From assembly GCA_037178625.1 (NCBI GenBank), contig CM074137.1:1364001-1428000 (forward strand): 64,000 bases of DNA. Direction: 5' to 3'. The notes below the pieces were generated by a model. The model was not told the DNA's origin. It ran no database searches and saw only the letters and a list, made by a program, of their open reading frames with translations. The position numbers and the translations under genes are program-made. This document shows positions 51,931-63,100 of this stretch, in pieces. The first letter of the stretch is position 1, and every line of letters starts with the position of its first letter. Source of the stretch: Skeletonema tropicum. Its lineage: Eukaryota; Bacillariophyta; Thalassiosirophyceae; Thalassiosirales; Thalassiosiraceae.

Positions 51931-54900
51931 ATGGCAGAAGGAGACGGCCTCACAATGAACAACCTCCTCTCCGAAGTCCAAGGCGCCCTCGACAAATTCA
52001 AACTCGAAGACGACACCGCCGGCGGACCCAACGACTACTACTCCCCCTACGCCAATCTCGAAAAGGCCGCAGTCCTCCAAGAAGCACGATGCTTCCACGA
52101 TCCCACGGCGGTCCGTGAAAGTCCCCGGAAGTGTTGTACGGTCATTGCCCAATTGTTGCATTTGACGAATACCGGACAGTATATGAATAGTGCCGAGGCG
52201 ACGGAGGTGTTTTTTGGTGTGACGAAATTGTTCATGAGTGATGATGCGTCGTTGAGACGAATGGTGTATTTGTTTATCAAGGAGGTGGCCGAGACGTGTA
52301 ATCCGGACGATGTGATTATTGTTACCTCCTCCCTTACCAAGGATATGACTTGTGATGTGGACCTCTACCGTGCCAATGCGTTGAGGGTTTTGGCACGAAT
52401 TGTCGATGCGGCCATGCTGGGTGCTATTGAGCGATATGTCAAGCAGGCTGTGGTGGATAGTTCCGGGCAGGTTAGTAGTGCGGCGTTGGTCAGTGCGACG
52501 CATTTGTTTGAGAGGAATGAGGAGAGTGCGGCGATTGTGAAGAGGTGGATTAGTGAAACTACGGAGGCGACTAGTAGTCCGAATGAGATGGTTCAGGTGA
52601 GTTATTCCATGTTGGCTCCCCTCTGGAATTTGGGGGGAGGGGATGTTGGAATGATTATTTTATTTTTGTCATTTTCAATACACATTCTTCTCATGTTAAT
52701 TATCATTCTTTCATTCCCCCCATTGTTATCATCACTACCATTTACATCACCACCCCCTCTATCTTTAGTTTCACGCAATGCAACTCCTCTACCAAATCAA
52801 AAAACACGATCGCCTCGGCATGCAAAAACTAGTCACACAATTCAGCCAACGCAACACCCTCCGTTCCCCCCTCGCCCTCGTCCTTCTCGTCCGGTACACC
52901 GCCAAACTCCTCACCGACGAGGTAGCCGAGGGACGTCAATCCGGATCATTCCAAAGTGGGACCAACTTTAGCCGTGCGGGATATGCCTTTTTGGAGGCGT
53001 CACTTCGGCACAAGTCGGAAATGGTTGTGTATGAGGCTGCCAAGTCCATTTGTGCACTTCCCAATATTGAACCGCAGGAGTTGTCCCCCGCTGTGAATGT
53101 GTTGCAGTTATTCTTGTCGAGTCCCAAACCTGCCGTGAGGTTTGCGGCTATCAAGACTGTCAGTCAGGTTGCCGTGAATCATCCCCGAATTGTTTCCAAG
53201 TGCAATGAAGATTTGGAGGCGCTCATTGCCGATGCGAATAGGAGTATTGCTACCTTGGCGATTACCACTTTGCTCAAGACGGGAAGTGAGAATAGTGTGG
53301 ATCGATTGCTCAAACAAATTTCTGTCTTTTTGTCGGAGATTCCGGATGAGTACAAGGTTACCATTGTCAAATCCATCCAACGTCTTTGTTTGACGTATCC
53401 GGCCAAGCATCGTGTGTTGGTGGGATTCCTTTCCAACTTTTTGAGGGAAGAGGGTGGATTTGAGTTCAAACGATCCATTGTGAATTCGATTGTGTCACTC
53501 ATGAAGCAGGTGCCGGAAACAACCGAGGGGAGTTTGCTCCACCTGTGTGAATTTATTGAGGATTGCGAATTTACCATGCTATCCACACAAATTTTGCATC
53601 TGTTGGGTGAGTTGGGACCGGGCACTTCTGCCCCGGCGAGGTACATTCGTTTCATTTACAACCGTGTCATTCTTGAGAACTCGGCTGTTCGTGCTGCAGC
53701 TGTTGGAGCGTTGTCCAAGTTTGCTGCCCGTTGTCCTAGTTTGAGGTCTTCGATATTGACACTCTTGAAACGTAGTCTGGATGATGAGGATGATGAAACT
53801 CGTGATAGGGCATCTGTGGCTGTTTCTGTGTTGAAGGACGCAATGGAAGAATTCCCATATATTGCACCCGCGGAGGATGCCGATCCTGATGAAGAACCCG
53901 TGCCGGATGTGCCACAGGCAGGTGACCCGGCTGCGTTTGTTCTGTTGCAGGGACTTCCAATGAGTTTTGATAGACTGGACCGTTCTATCCGTGCTTATGT
54001 CAAAGCACCTGCTGCCATGGATAGCCCTGATCAACTTACATTGAGCACCCTTCCAATCGTTGAAGAGTATGAAGAACCCGAATCTGCAGTCGATGATGGT
54101 GATGATATTGGAGCAGATGCAGCTCTCGCCGCAGCTGTTTCAGGAAAGGAGAAGGAAAAGAAGGAGGTTGTCGATCCAGCTGCTGCTGTCTATGCGATTC
54201 CGGAATTGGCTGCATTGGGCCGTGTGTTCAGATCATCTCCCCCTACAGCGTTGTCAGAAGAGGAAGCCGAATATGTTGTCACTTGTGTCAAGCATGTCTT
54301 GCCAGAACACATCATTTTACAATTCCCTATCCAAAACACCTTAGAAGATCAACGCCTTGTGAACTGTACTGTGACGGTTGAGGGAGATAGCGAGTGTTTC
54401 GAGGTCGCTGGAGAAGTAGCTGCTGAGAGCATTAAGTACGGAGAGACTGTGAATGCCTTCACCGTCATAAGTCGTATCCCCGATGCTCCTTTGGCTCCCT
54501 GCAATTTTGAATGCGTTCTAAACTTCGGTGTCATCCAAGTTGATCCTAAGTCAGGCGAGGATGAAAGTGATCCCTTTGAAGAGGAATATCCTCTTGAGGA
54601 GTTGGAGATTGCGACTTCTGACTTTATGGCCAAGGTGTCAGTGCCCGACTTCCGCTCCTCCTGGGAAATGGTTGGAAATTCGAACGAAGTCCTTGAGAAA
54701 TTCGCTTTGCAATTCAAAAAGCAAGAGGACGCTGTGTCTGCTGTGATTGACTTTCTTGGAATGCAACCATGTGATGGAACTGGACATATCAAACCAGGAG
54801 AAGGGGGGAAAAAGCCGCATATGCTTCATCTCAGTGGTGTGTTTGTCGGTGGGACAAATGTGTTGGCTAGAGCACAGGTGGCTGCACAAGGGGATGCATC

Positions 54901-54976
54901 TGGTGTGCTATTAAAGATTGCGGTCCGTAGTGATGATCCTGATGTCTCGAGAATGGTTGCTGACTGTATTAGGTAA
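51931..54976 (+). CDS. COPG: Coatomer subunit gamma (gamma-COP), two exons
   Basis: Exons 51931-52596 and 52769-54976, with a 172-nt intron (GTGAGT...CTTTAG, phase 0), give 957 aa. The N-terminal adaptin-like HEAT solenoid (about 20-560) has family blocks: KAAVLQEARCFHDPTAVRES, RRMVYLFIKEVAE, DVDLYRANALRVLARI, and after the splice FHAMQLLYQIKKHDRLGMQK and NPRIVSKCNEDLEALI-like repeats. The C-terminal appendage (about 700-957) begins after an acidic/Ala linker, with LPEHIILQFPIQNTLEDQRL. Gamma-COP is part of the COPI coat that shapes retrograde Golgi-to-ER vesicles and binds ArfGAP through its appendage. The protein is slightly longer than animal gamma-COP (about 870 aa). It is a housekeeping gene just after the repeat-rich block. 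Confidence 0.95.
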
Positions 54977-55131
54977 AGAGTTCTGTTCAAGCCAGCCAAT
55001 TACTTTTGAGTAGAATACTGCTCTTCTGAAATAGATAGCACAAGAGTTCGATAGCGGTTCCCTAATTTGCTTATGAATTGCGGCGTTAATTAAAATATCA
55101 TTAATGTTGCAACCGATCAATATCGTCTAAC

Positions 55132-55210
55132 TAAGTTCGTTATCTCGAAATTAGGGTTAGGGCGTCTTTAAAATTTCTGTTATATTATTATTAAGTTCGT
55201 TATCTCGAAA
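55132..55210. repeat. 19-bp direct repeat, 60 bp apart
   Basis: TAAGTTCGTTATCTCGAAA occurs at 55132-55150 and 55192-55210, in the convergent space between gamma-COP and the next gene. Two TTAGGG units follow the first copy. Confidence 0.9.
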
Positions 55211-55243
55211 GTAATCTGTTTTTGACCACACGCAGCGTCTGGG

Positions 55244-58200
55244 TTATGGCATGACGACATCTTTACTGTTGTTGTTGTCATTTATTGTAAATTCTACGCC
55301 AGTTTCAGCCTGAGCATTGGCATCATCTTCTATGCTGCCATGCACATCATGATTGTCAAGAGAGGTAGATTTTCCCAACATTTCATCGCCTAATGTCGAT
55401 GATTTTCCCAACAACTTATTGTAGTATGGTGAGATTTCATTGGCGGCGGCACCAAAGACACTATTCAAATTATCAATCTTCTCCGGAAAATCTTCCAGTC
55501 TCATCGACTCGTTAGCAAGAGGAAAGTGCGCTGACATTTCATCCTCAGAAGTCTCGTTGCTTGTCAGATTATCTAAGGACGGATGTAAACTTGGAATGAT
55601 AATGCCATCTTCCAGATCTGGAAAAGATTCAACACGAGCCCATTCAACACTATCTTCTTCGAACGAAGAGTTGGCACTTTCATCTTCGCCAACACTACTT
55701 GAGACACTTTCGTTCTGGGACAAAGTGTCAAAGCTTTCATCTTCTTCAACGTGATCGTTCTGTTGAGGACTTCTTCTTCTTCTTAACAATATTTCCCTTC
55801 GATGAGATCCTCCCGATTTATGTTTCTTGTAAAGAGAAACAGTAATAAGCACCAAAAGGATAGTAGCAGCCACTCCCACTACAAAGTAATCAGGGCCAGT
55901 ATCTGAAACATAATGTCTTTTGTTGAGAGCATCTTTTTGAATTTCCAATGTCCACAACGTAGGTGTTGATGATCCAATCGTCTCAGCTGACGGAAATCCA
56001 GAGGGATTTGATGACAAACTTGGTGAATGTGATGAAGAACTACTTGGCGGAATTGAGATGGTTACGTCTGAGGGAGATGAACTGGGTCTCTCAGTCAGCG
56101 ATGTTGACGGAGTTGCAGAGGGATTTGACGAAAAAGATCTACTGGGCTGACTCGAATGACTTGCTGAGGGTTTGGAAGACACACTAGGGGAGCCTGATGA
56201 CCGACTGATCGAAGGTGATGATGATGCTGTTGGCTGAGATGAAGGAGATACACTGGGGCCAAATGTAGGAACGTTACTCGGAGCTTCTGATGGAGAATCA
56301 GTTGGGACAGCACTTGGTTTACTCGAAGGAAATCGACTTGGTGCAGATGACGGTGTCTCCGAAGGAGACTCCGAAGGAATAGAGCTTGGTTCACTCGACG
56401 GCTTGCCTGATGAAACTACAGTCGGAGACGTGGATGGCAACATAGACGGTTCAGATGATGGAAATTTGGTCGGGGGCGAACTTGGCGAAGCTGACGGAAG
56501 CTGGCTCGGAGAATATGACGGAGACATCGATGGAAATGCACTCGGAACAGCTGAAGGAAGAGTGGTTGGTAGTTCAGTCGGTTCAGATGATGGAGTGTGA
56601 CTCGGTATATCTGATGGAGGTTCACTCGGTGCAACCGACGGCGAGAGCGAGGGAGACGAGCTAGGTTCGTTTGTCGGATGGACTGATGGTGATGAGGTAG
56701 GCATGGCTGATGGAGACACACTTGGTTTGCTGGACGGATTGCTAGATGGTTCGGAAGACAACATCGCCTGCATTACACATTCTTGTTTGCCCCGATCATC
56801 TTCTTGATACCAACAACAGCTCGCAATTTTGCAAATATTATCTTTCTCTGGATGTAAAAAGCAGTCAGTCAAAAATGCTCTACAGGCTAGACTGTAATTT
56901 GAAGATGGAGAGACACTCGGTATGACTGATGGAGTTGTGCTTGGAACATCTGATGGAGATGTTGTGGGCACGGCCGACGGAGACACCGAAGGAGACGAGC
57001 TGGGAATATCTGATGGAGAGTAACTCGGACTAGCAGTCGGTGACACCGAAGGAGACGAGCTTGGTTTGTTCGTCGGCTGAATAGATGGCAATGCTGATGG
57101 TGTTAATGATGGAGTGTGACTGGGCACAGTCGACGGAGATGGGGAAGGAGCAGCTGATGGAAAATCTGTTGGAGACGAGCTTGGGCTGCTTGTTGGGAGC
57201 GTAGATGGTGATGCAGATGGTCCAGATGATGGAGATTGGCTGGGTGCAACTGTCGGAGAAGCACTTGGGGCAGATGATGGTGATGAACTCGGCGCATCTG
57301 TAGGAAAAACTGATGGAGATGCGCTTGGTGTGCTTGTCGGCTCAGTTGATGGAGGTGCAGATGGTGTTGACGACGGAGATTGGCTCGGTGCAACTGATGG
57401 CGACATTGTGGGCACATCCGACGGAGATGGACTGGGTACAGCTGACGGAGAACTTGAAGGAGATGTGCTTGGTTGACTTGTCGGATGAGTGGATGGAGAT
57501 GTTGATGGTGCTGTTGACGGAGAGTTACTGGGGTCAGCTGACGGTGAAGAGCTCGGAGCAACTGATGGCTTTGATGATGGAGACCAACTTGGCATACTTG
57601 TTGGCTTCGCAGATGGCAGTGCAGATGGTTCCGACGATGGAGAGTGGCTAGGTTCATCTGTTGGAGTTGCGCTTGGAGATGCTGACGGTAGCGCAGATGG
57701 GAATGAGCTTGGTGTAGTTGTTGGCAGATTGGACGGCGATGCTGAAGGTAATACTGTTGGACTGTGTGATGGTGATGAGCTTGGCTTGCTTGTTGGCAGA
57801 TCGGATGGTAACGCAGAAGGACTTGATGATGGCTCATATGATGCCGTAACCGTAGGACTCAATGACGGCACAGAAGACTTTAGTACACACTCACGTTTTG
57901 CCTCTCTATCATCAGTATTGTTCAGTTTGTAACAACATCTTGCAATCTGGCAAATACCAGCTTTTCTGGGACTTTTCATACATTCAGAAATGATGTCACT
58001 ACAGGATGCATTGTAATCAACTGTTGGAGGAGCAGACGGAGCATCCGAGGGAGACGAGCTGGGTTCGTTTGTTGGATAGTCTGATGGTAATGAGGTAGGC
58101 ATAAGTGATGGTAATGGGCTAGGTATATCTGAAGGCAGTACGCTTGGACTGCTTGTTGGATTGCTGGATGGCTCGGTAGTCGACATTGCTTGCATGACAC

Positions 58201-59356
58201 AATCTCGTATGCCCTGTTCATCTTCTTGAAACCAACAACAGCTTGCAAAAAAGCAAATTGTTTCTTTCTCTGGATGGTCGAAGCAGTCACTCATTATAGT
58301 TTTACATGCTGCAGAGTGATCAATAGATGGAGCAGCTGACGGTAATACTGATGGCGATGAGCTTGGTTTGCTTGTTGGACTGCTTGATGGCAAGACAGAC
58401 GGCTTTGATGTCGGTAACGAGCTTGGAGAAGCTGACGGGGAATTACTGGGAGACGCTGATGGAGAATTTGATGGTTCTGCGGAGGGTTGTGCTATTGGAA
58501 ATTCGCTTGGTACGTTGGATGGCAAATTGCTTGGTTCAACTGAGGGAGAGTGACTTGGAGATCCCGACGGCGATGTCGAAGGAGTTGAGCTTGGGTTTGT
58601 TGTTGGAAGAGTTGATGGTGTTGCCGAAGGTGACGATGATGGAGATGAGCTTGGTTTGCCTGATGGAGAATTTGATGGTGCTGCTGAGGGTTGTGCTGTT
58701 GGGAATTTGCTTGGTACATCAGATGGTGATTGGCTTGGTGCAGCTGACGGTGAAGAGCTAGGAGTAGCCGTTGGAAATCCCGAAGGCGATGTTGAAGGAG
58801 ATGAGCTTGGGTTTTTAGTTGGAAGTTTTGATGGAGTTGCTGAAGGTGTTGATGATGGTATTGAACTCGGCACATCTGATGGCTCACCAGTTGGTGCATT
58901 TGTTGGAAATACTGGCAAACATTCTCTTCTGCCCTCGTCATCTCTCTGAAACCAACAACATTTTGCAATTTCACAACTTTCTATATATATATCATCCGAG
59001 AAACAATGTGTTGTGTACATTTGGCAGCTGCATTTCTCCTCGCTCATCTCCCCGTCAACCATGCAATTTGAGAAGTCACAGAATATTTCCTGTGTTGCTA
59101 TTAATTGGTGCTCCGGCACGCAGCCACGAAGGCCGTCTGCTTTGCATGAGGAGTCTATTTCAGATACGCATAGTTCTGGATTGCCAAATGCATGCTCCAT
59201 GCATTTGCATAATGATGTATCACAGCCATCGGAACAAAAATCTGGCAACATCAGTTCTGTTGCTGAGAGAGCCCTATTGAAGTTTAGCGCCGCATGAGCA
59301 CCATGCCCATAGAGGAGGGCGGAGGCGGCCGCTGCACACACCAGTAATTGCATCAT
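55244..59356 (-). CDS. Giant PSxP-repeat / Cys-module single-pass membrane protein
   Basis: 1370 aa from Met at 59356, which starts a signal peptide (MMQLLVCAAAASALLYGHGA); an upstream ATG at 59395 adds 13 polar residues. The N-terminal Cys-rich region (FCSDGCDTSLCKCMEHAFGN ... IAKCCWFQRDDEGRREC) is followed by long P-S-x-x tracts interrupted by three Cys modules of pattern C-x6-C-x8-10-C-x4/5-CC-W/Y-x-C (HSAAC..., NASC..., SLAC...; nt about 58190-58325, 57880-58020, 56760-56910). A transmembrane helix (YFVVGVAATILLVLITVSLY, about 1160) precedes a Ser/Glu/Asp-rich cytosolic tail without PDZ. Likely heavily O-glycosylated and exposed at the surface or in a wall-forming vesicle. It is a tandem paralog of the next gene, with 774 bp between the upstream gene's stop and this frame's outer ATG (59395). 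Confidence 0.85.
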   Translation of the reverse strand: MMQLLVCAAAASALLYGHGAHAALNFNRALSATELMLPDFCSDGCDTSLCKCMEHAFGNPELCVSEIDSSCKADGLRGCVPEHQLIATQEIFCDFSNCMVDGEMSEEKCSCQMYTTHCFSDDIYIESCEIAKCCWFQRDDEGRRECLPVFPTNAPTGEPSDVPSSIPSSTPSATPSKLPTKNPSSSPSTSPSGFPTATPSSSPSAAPSQSPSDVPSKFPTAQPSAAPSNSPSGKPSSSPSSSPSATPSTLPTTNPSSTPSTSPSGSPSHSPSVEPSNLPSNVPSEFPIAQPSAEPSNSPSASPSNSPSASPSSLPTSKPSVLPSSSPTSKPSSSPSVLPSAAPSIDHSAACKTIMSDCFDHPEKETICFFASCCWFQEDEQGIRDCVMQAMSTTEPSSNPTSSPSVLPSDIPSPLPSLMPTSLPSDYPTNEPSSSPSDAPSAPPTVDYNASCSDIISECMKSPRKAGICQIARCCYKLNNTDDREAKRECVLKSSVPSLSPTVTASYEPSSSPSALPSDLPTSKPSSSPSHSPTVLPSASPSNLPTTTPSSFPSALPSASPSATPTDEPSHSPSSEPSALPSAKPTSMPSWSPSSKPSVAPSSSPSADPSNSPSTAPSTSPSTHPTSQPSTSPSSSPSAVPSPSPSDVPTMSPSVAPSQSPSSTPSAPPSTEPTSTPSASPSVFPTDAPSSSPSSAPSASPTVAPSQSPSSGPSASPSTLPTSSPSSSPTDFPSAAPSPSPSTVPSHTPSLTPSALPSIQPTNKPSSSPSVSPTASPSYSPSDIPSSSPSVSPSAVPTTSPSDVPSTTPSVIPSVSPSSNYSLACRAFLTDCFLHPEKDNICKIASCCWYQEDDRGKQECVMQAMLSSEPSSNPSSKPSVSPSAMPTSSPSVHPTNEPSSSPSLSPSVAPSEPPSDIPSHTPSSEPTELPTTLPSAVPSAFPSMSPSYSPSQLPSASPSSPPTKFPSSEPSMLPSTSPTVVSSGKPSSEPSSIPSESPSETPSSAPSRFPSSKPSAVPTDSPSEAPSNVPTFGPSVSPSSQPTASSSPSISRSSGSPSVSSKPSASHSSQPSRSFSSNPSATPSTSLTERPSSSPSDVTISIPPSSSSSHSPSLSSNPSGFPSAETIGSSTPTLWTLEIQKDALNKRHYVSDTGPDYFVVGVAATILLVLITVSLYKKHKSGGSHRREILLRRRRSPQQNDHVEEDESFDTLSQNESVSSSVGEDESANSSFEEDSVEWARVESFPDLEDGIIIPSLHPSLDNLTSNETSEDEMSAHFPLANESMRLEDFPEKIDNLNSVFGAAANEISPYYNKLLGKSSTLGDEMLGKSTSLDNHDVHGSIEDDANAQAETGVEFTINDNNNSKDVVMP

Positions 59357-60169
59357 TTCTGTCGTTGAATGACTGTAGCGATAGGCGGCAACCAATAAGG
59401 GAGAGATGACTTCTATCTCTGTCTTGCGTTGAGTTGAGTAGGTAGGTTGAGGCTTGGGGAGGATGATTTAGTGAGAGTGGATTTCCTGTGAGTATTAGCG
59501 ATTTTCTTTCTATAAAGCCTTGCTGAAACGCTTTTCATTTACCTTTGGAAAACATCTTTGCTGTATATCGCTTTGGAATTGTTAGAAGTATTGTAAATTT
59601 TTTAAGTTTACGTACTACTCAAATTCTCTTTCTCGACCTCAGAAGATGGTATCTGCATATATCCCAGATACCATCTGACAAACCAAGAGGATACCTGTCT
59701 ACAATGAAGTAATACTTAAAGTCCTTGTTCTTTGATCAAGAGCCAGAGCAGAGAAGCGCCATGTAACACATAATAATAAGTATGATATGGAACTGAAAAT
59801 AGATATTGGTTCTTCTGACGCATCAAACCAGAGGAGAAGGGGGGGAATGCATAAACAGATAGGACGGACCGCAATTTGTTGTCTCGATCCATAGAAGTAC
59901 AAAGTAAACACAAATGTTTGCATCATATTTTCTATTTGAAAGTGAGCATCTATCCATTCTAACATTGGTCCGAACTCTTAGCATTGACATTCCATCTCGA
60001 GTCACCCTACCGTGAAACAGCGGCCTCTCAGTGATATTTGATGCTGTAGATTTAACAATCAAATCTTGGCACAAACAACAATCGCACCAATAGAAAGACT
60101 ACACATATTTTATTATATAATAGTTAGGATTTTATAAGTACTTATACAATGAGAAAATATATGCACGGC
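59357..60169. other. Intergenic region with a stem-loop
   Basis: 0.8 kb between two same-strand genes. A 12-bp perfect inverted repeat (AGATGGTATCTG, 59644-59655; CAGATACCATCT, 59665-59676; 9-nt loop) lies in the space downstream of the 60170 gene and upstream of the 59356 start. No gene is seen. Confidence 0.6.
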
Positions 60170-63100
60170 TTAGGCTAGATCATCCAAGTTGCTACTCAAA
60201 AGGATAAGTTTTCTAACACTGCCACTTTTTTGAGCAACCAATTTCGTGACGTTATGAGCTGACCAGTCTGATGTGTTTTCACTATCTACTGCAACAATGT
60301 AGTCACCAACAAACACTTTTCCTACCAAAGGCGAATCATCCTTGATGCTGTGAATTTTGGGCCCGTCGTTGGAACTGTCAACAACTATACCCAATTTACC
60401 CGCTGGTGCAAAGACCTCCCTTCGAATACGCTTCGGCTGCTGATCTATGAAAGTGGCCAGACTCTTTGTAATTTGATCTACCACTCTAGTTTGGTATGAT
60501 TGATTAGATGCAACGCTGTTTGTTTGATCGAACGTGTTGGTATAGGATGGAGTAAATGTACTTTCACCTTCGTCAGTGTAATCATCATAATAACGACTTC
60601 TTCCCCTTGATGACGATCTTTGCCGCCGACGAGATCCTCGAGATCTACTCTTGTAAGCCCTGTGCGAAAAGATACTAAGCACAACAAGGGCAGCAAAACC
60701 AACGACTCCAAACACAATAATACGAATCAAACTATAATTTGGGCCATTGCTTGAAACGAAACTTCCCGTCATGAGAGCTTCCTTCTGTTTCGCCCATAGC
60801 TCGGATGTTGGTGTTCCCGTTGGCTCAGCTGATGGAGATGCTGAGGGCATGGAGGATACACTCGGCGAACCAGTCGGTGCAATCGATGGTGTCGCAGTGG
60901 GATGTGATGATGGGCTACTCGATGGAGATGCAGTAGGTGAAACTGAGGGAAACGAGCTGGGTCTATCTGTTGGTGACACTGATGGAGTTGCAGAGGGGTT
61001 TGACGAGGGATGTGCACTAGGCTGACTCGTCGGATGACTTGACGGTGGCGCAGATGGTTCATCTGTTGGACTGGACGAAGGAGATGTACTAGGATGACTT
61101 GTTGGATAGCTTGATGGCGATGCTGATGGATGCAAAGAGGGCTGAGCTGTCGGTTCCGTCGAAGGAGATGCGCTTGGTATGCCCGTTGGCTCAATTGATG
61201 GCGATGCAGTGGGTTCTGACGATGGACTGCTTGATGGAGATGCAGTAGGTATATCTGAGGGAGATGAACTTGGCACGCTTGATGGTAATGCAGTAGGTGC
61301 AGCTGATGGAGTTGCAGTCGGGTACAAGCTCGGTGTACCCGACGGCTGGCTTGATGGTGATGGAGAAGGTTCCAATGAGGGGAATGCACTAGGAGCAACT
61401 GACGGCATCGTCGAAGGACTTGCTGAGGGTTTGGAAGACACACTAGGAGAGTCTGATGGCTGACTTGATGGACTGATCGAAGGTGATGCTGTCGGCAGGG
61501 CAGAAGGAGATACACTGGGGCTCAATGTAGGAACGTCACTCGGTGTTTCTGATGGGGAGTCAGTTGGGGCAGAACTTGGTCTACTCGAAGGAAATCGACT
61601 TGGTACAGATGACGGCGACCCCGTAGGAAATGAGCTTGGGTCAGCTGTTGGCTGTGCAGACGGCGACGCAGAAGGTTTTGATGATGGAAACGTGCTGGGT
61701 GAAGCTGACGGTAACAAAGATGGAGAGACACTCGGACTAGCAGAAGGGCGGGCAGAAGGCGTTTCAGATGGGCTTAATGACGGAGAGTGGCTCGGTGCAA
61801 CAGAGGGAGAGTTACTAGGTGCAACTGATGGCGACACAGATGGTGACGAGCTTGGATTACTTGTAGGGAGAGTGGATGGCGACGAAGAGGGCGATGATGA
61901 TGGTCTGTTGCTGGGAGTGGTTGAAGGAGTTGTGCTTGGATGATCCGAAGGAGATTCACTCGGAGCAGCAGTCGGAGACACCGAAGGAGACGAGCTTGGT
62001 AGACTCGTTGATGGCGAAGCTGATGGTGATCTGGACGGAGCAGCTGATGGAAAATCTGTTGGAGACGAGCTTGGGCTGCTTGTTGGGAGCGTGGATGGTG
62101 ATGCAGATGGTCCAGATGATGGAGATTGGCTGGGTGCAACTGTCGGAGAAGCACTTGGGGCAGATGATGGTGATGTACTCGGCACATCTGTAGGAAAAAC
62201 TGATGGAGATGCGCTTGGTCTTCTTGTCGGCTCAGTTGATGGAGGTGCAGATGGTGTTGACGACGGAGATTGGCTCGGTGCACCTGATGGCGACGTTGTG
62301 GGCACATCCGACGGAGATGGACTGGGTTCAGCTGACGGAGAACTTGAAGGAGATGTGCTGGGTTGACTTGTCGGATGAGTGGATGGAGATGAAGACGGTG
62401 CTGATGACGGAGAGTTACTGGGGTCAGCTGATGGTGGAGAGCTCGGAGCAACTGATGGCTTTGATGATGGAGACGAACTTGGCATGCTTGTTGGCTTCGC
62501 AGATGGTGATACAGATGGTTCTGACGATGGAGAGTGGCTAGGTTCATCTGTTGGAGTTGCGCTTGGAGATGCTGACGGTAGCGCAGATGGGAATGAGCTC
62601 GGTGTAGTTGTTGGCAGATTGGACGGCGATGCTGAAGGTAATGCTGTTGGACTGTGTGATGGTGATGAGCTTGGTATGCTCGTTGGCTGATTGGATGGTA
62701 ACGCAGAAGGACTTGATGATGGCTCATATGATGCCGTAACCGTAGGACTCAATGACGGCACAGAAGACTTTAGTACACACTCGCGTTTGCCCGCATTATC
62801 ATCATCATTGACTTTCCAACAACATCTTGCAATCTGGCAAATACCAGCTTTTTTTGAATTTTTGAAGCATTCAGAAATGAACACACCACATTGCGCTTTG
62901 TAGTCAACTGTTGGGGAATCAGACGGAGCCGCTGAGGGAGACGAGCTGGGTTCGTTTGTTGGATAGTCTGATGGTAATGAGGTAGGCACAGACGAAGGTG
63001 ATGAGGTGGGCGCAGCTGAAGGCAATACGCTTGGTTTGCTTGTTGGATTGCTGGATGGCTCGGAAGACAACATTGCCTGCATTGAACACTCTCGTATGCC

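Noticed and set aside
55150..55165. Telomere-like TTAGGG units
   Set aside because: Only two units within unique sequence; no array, so no support for an internal telomere.
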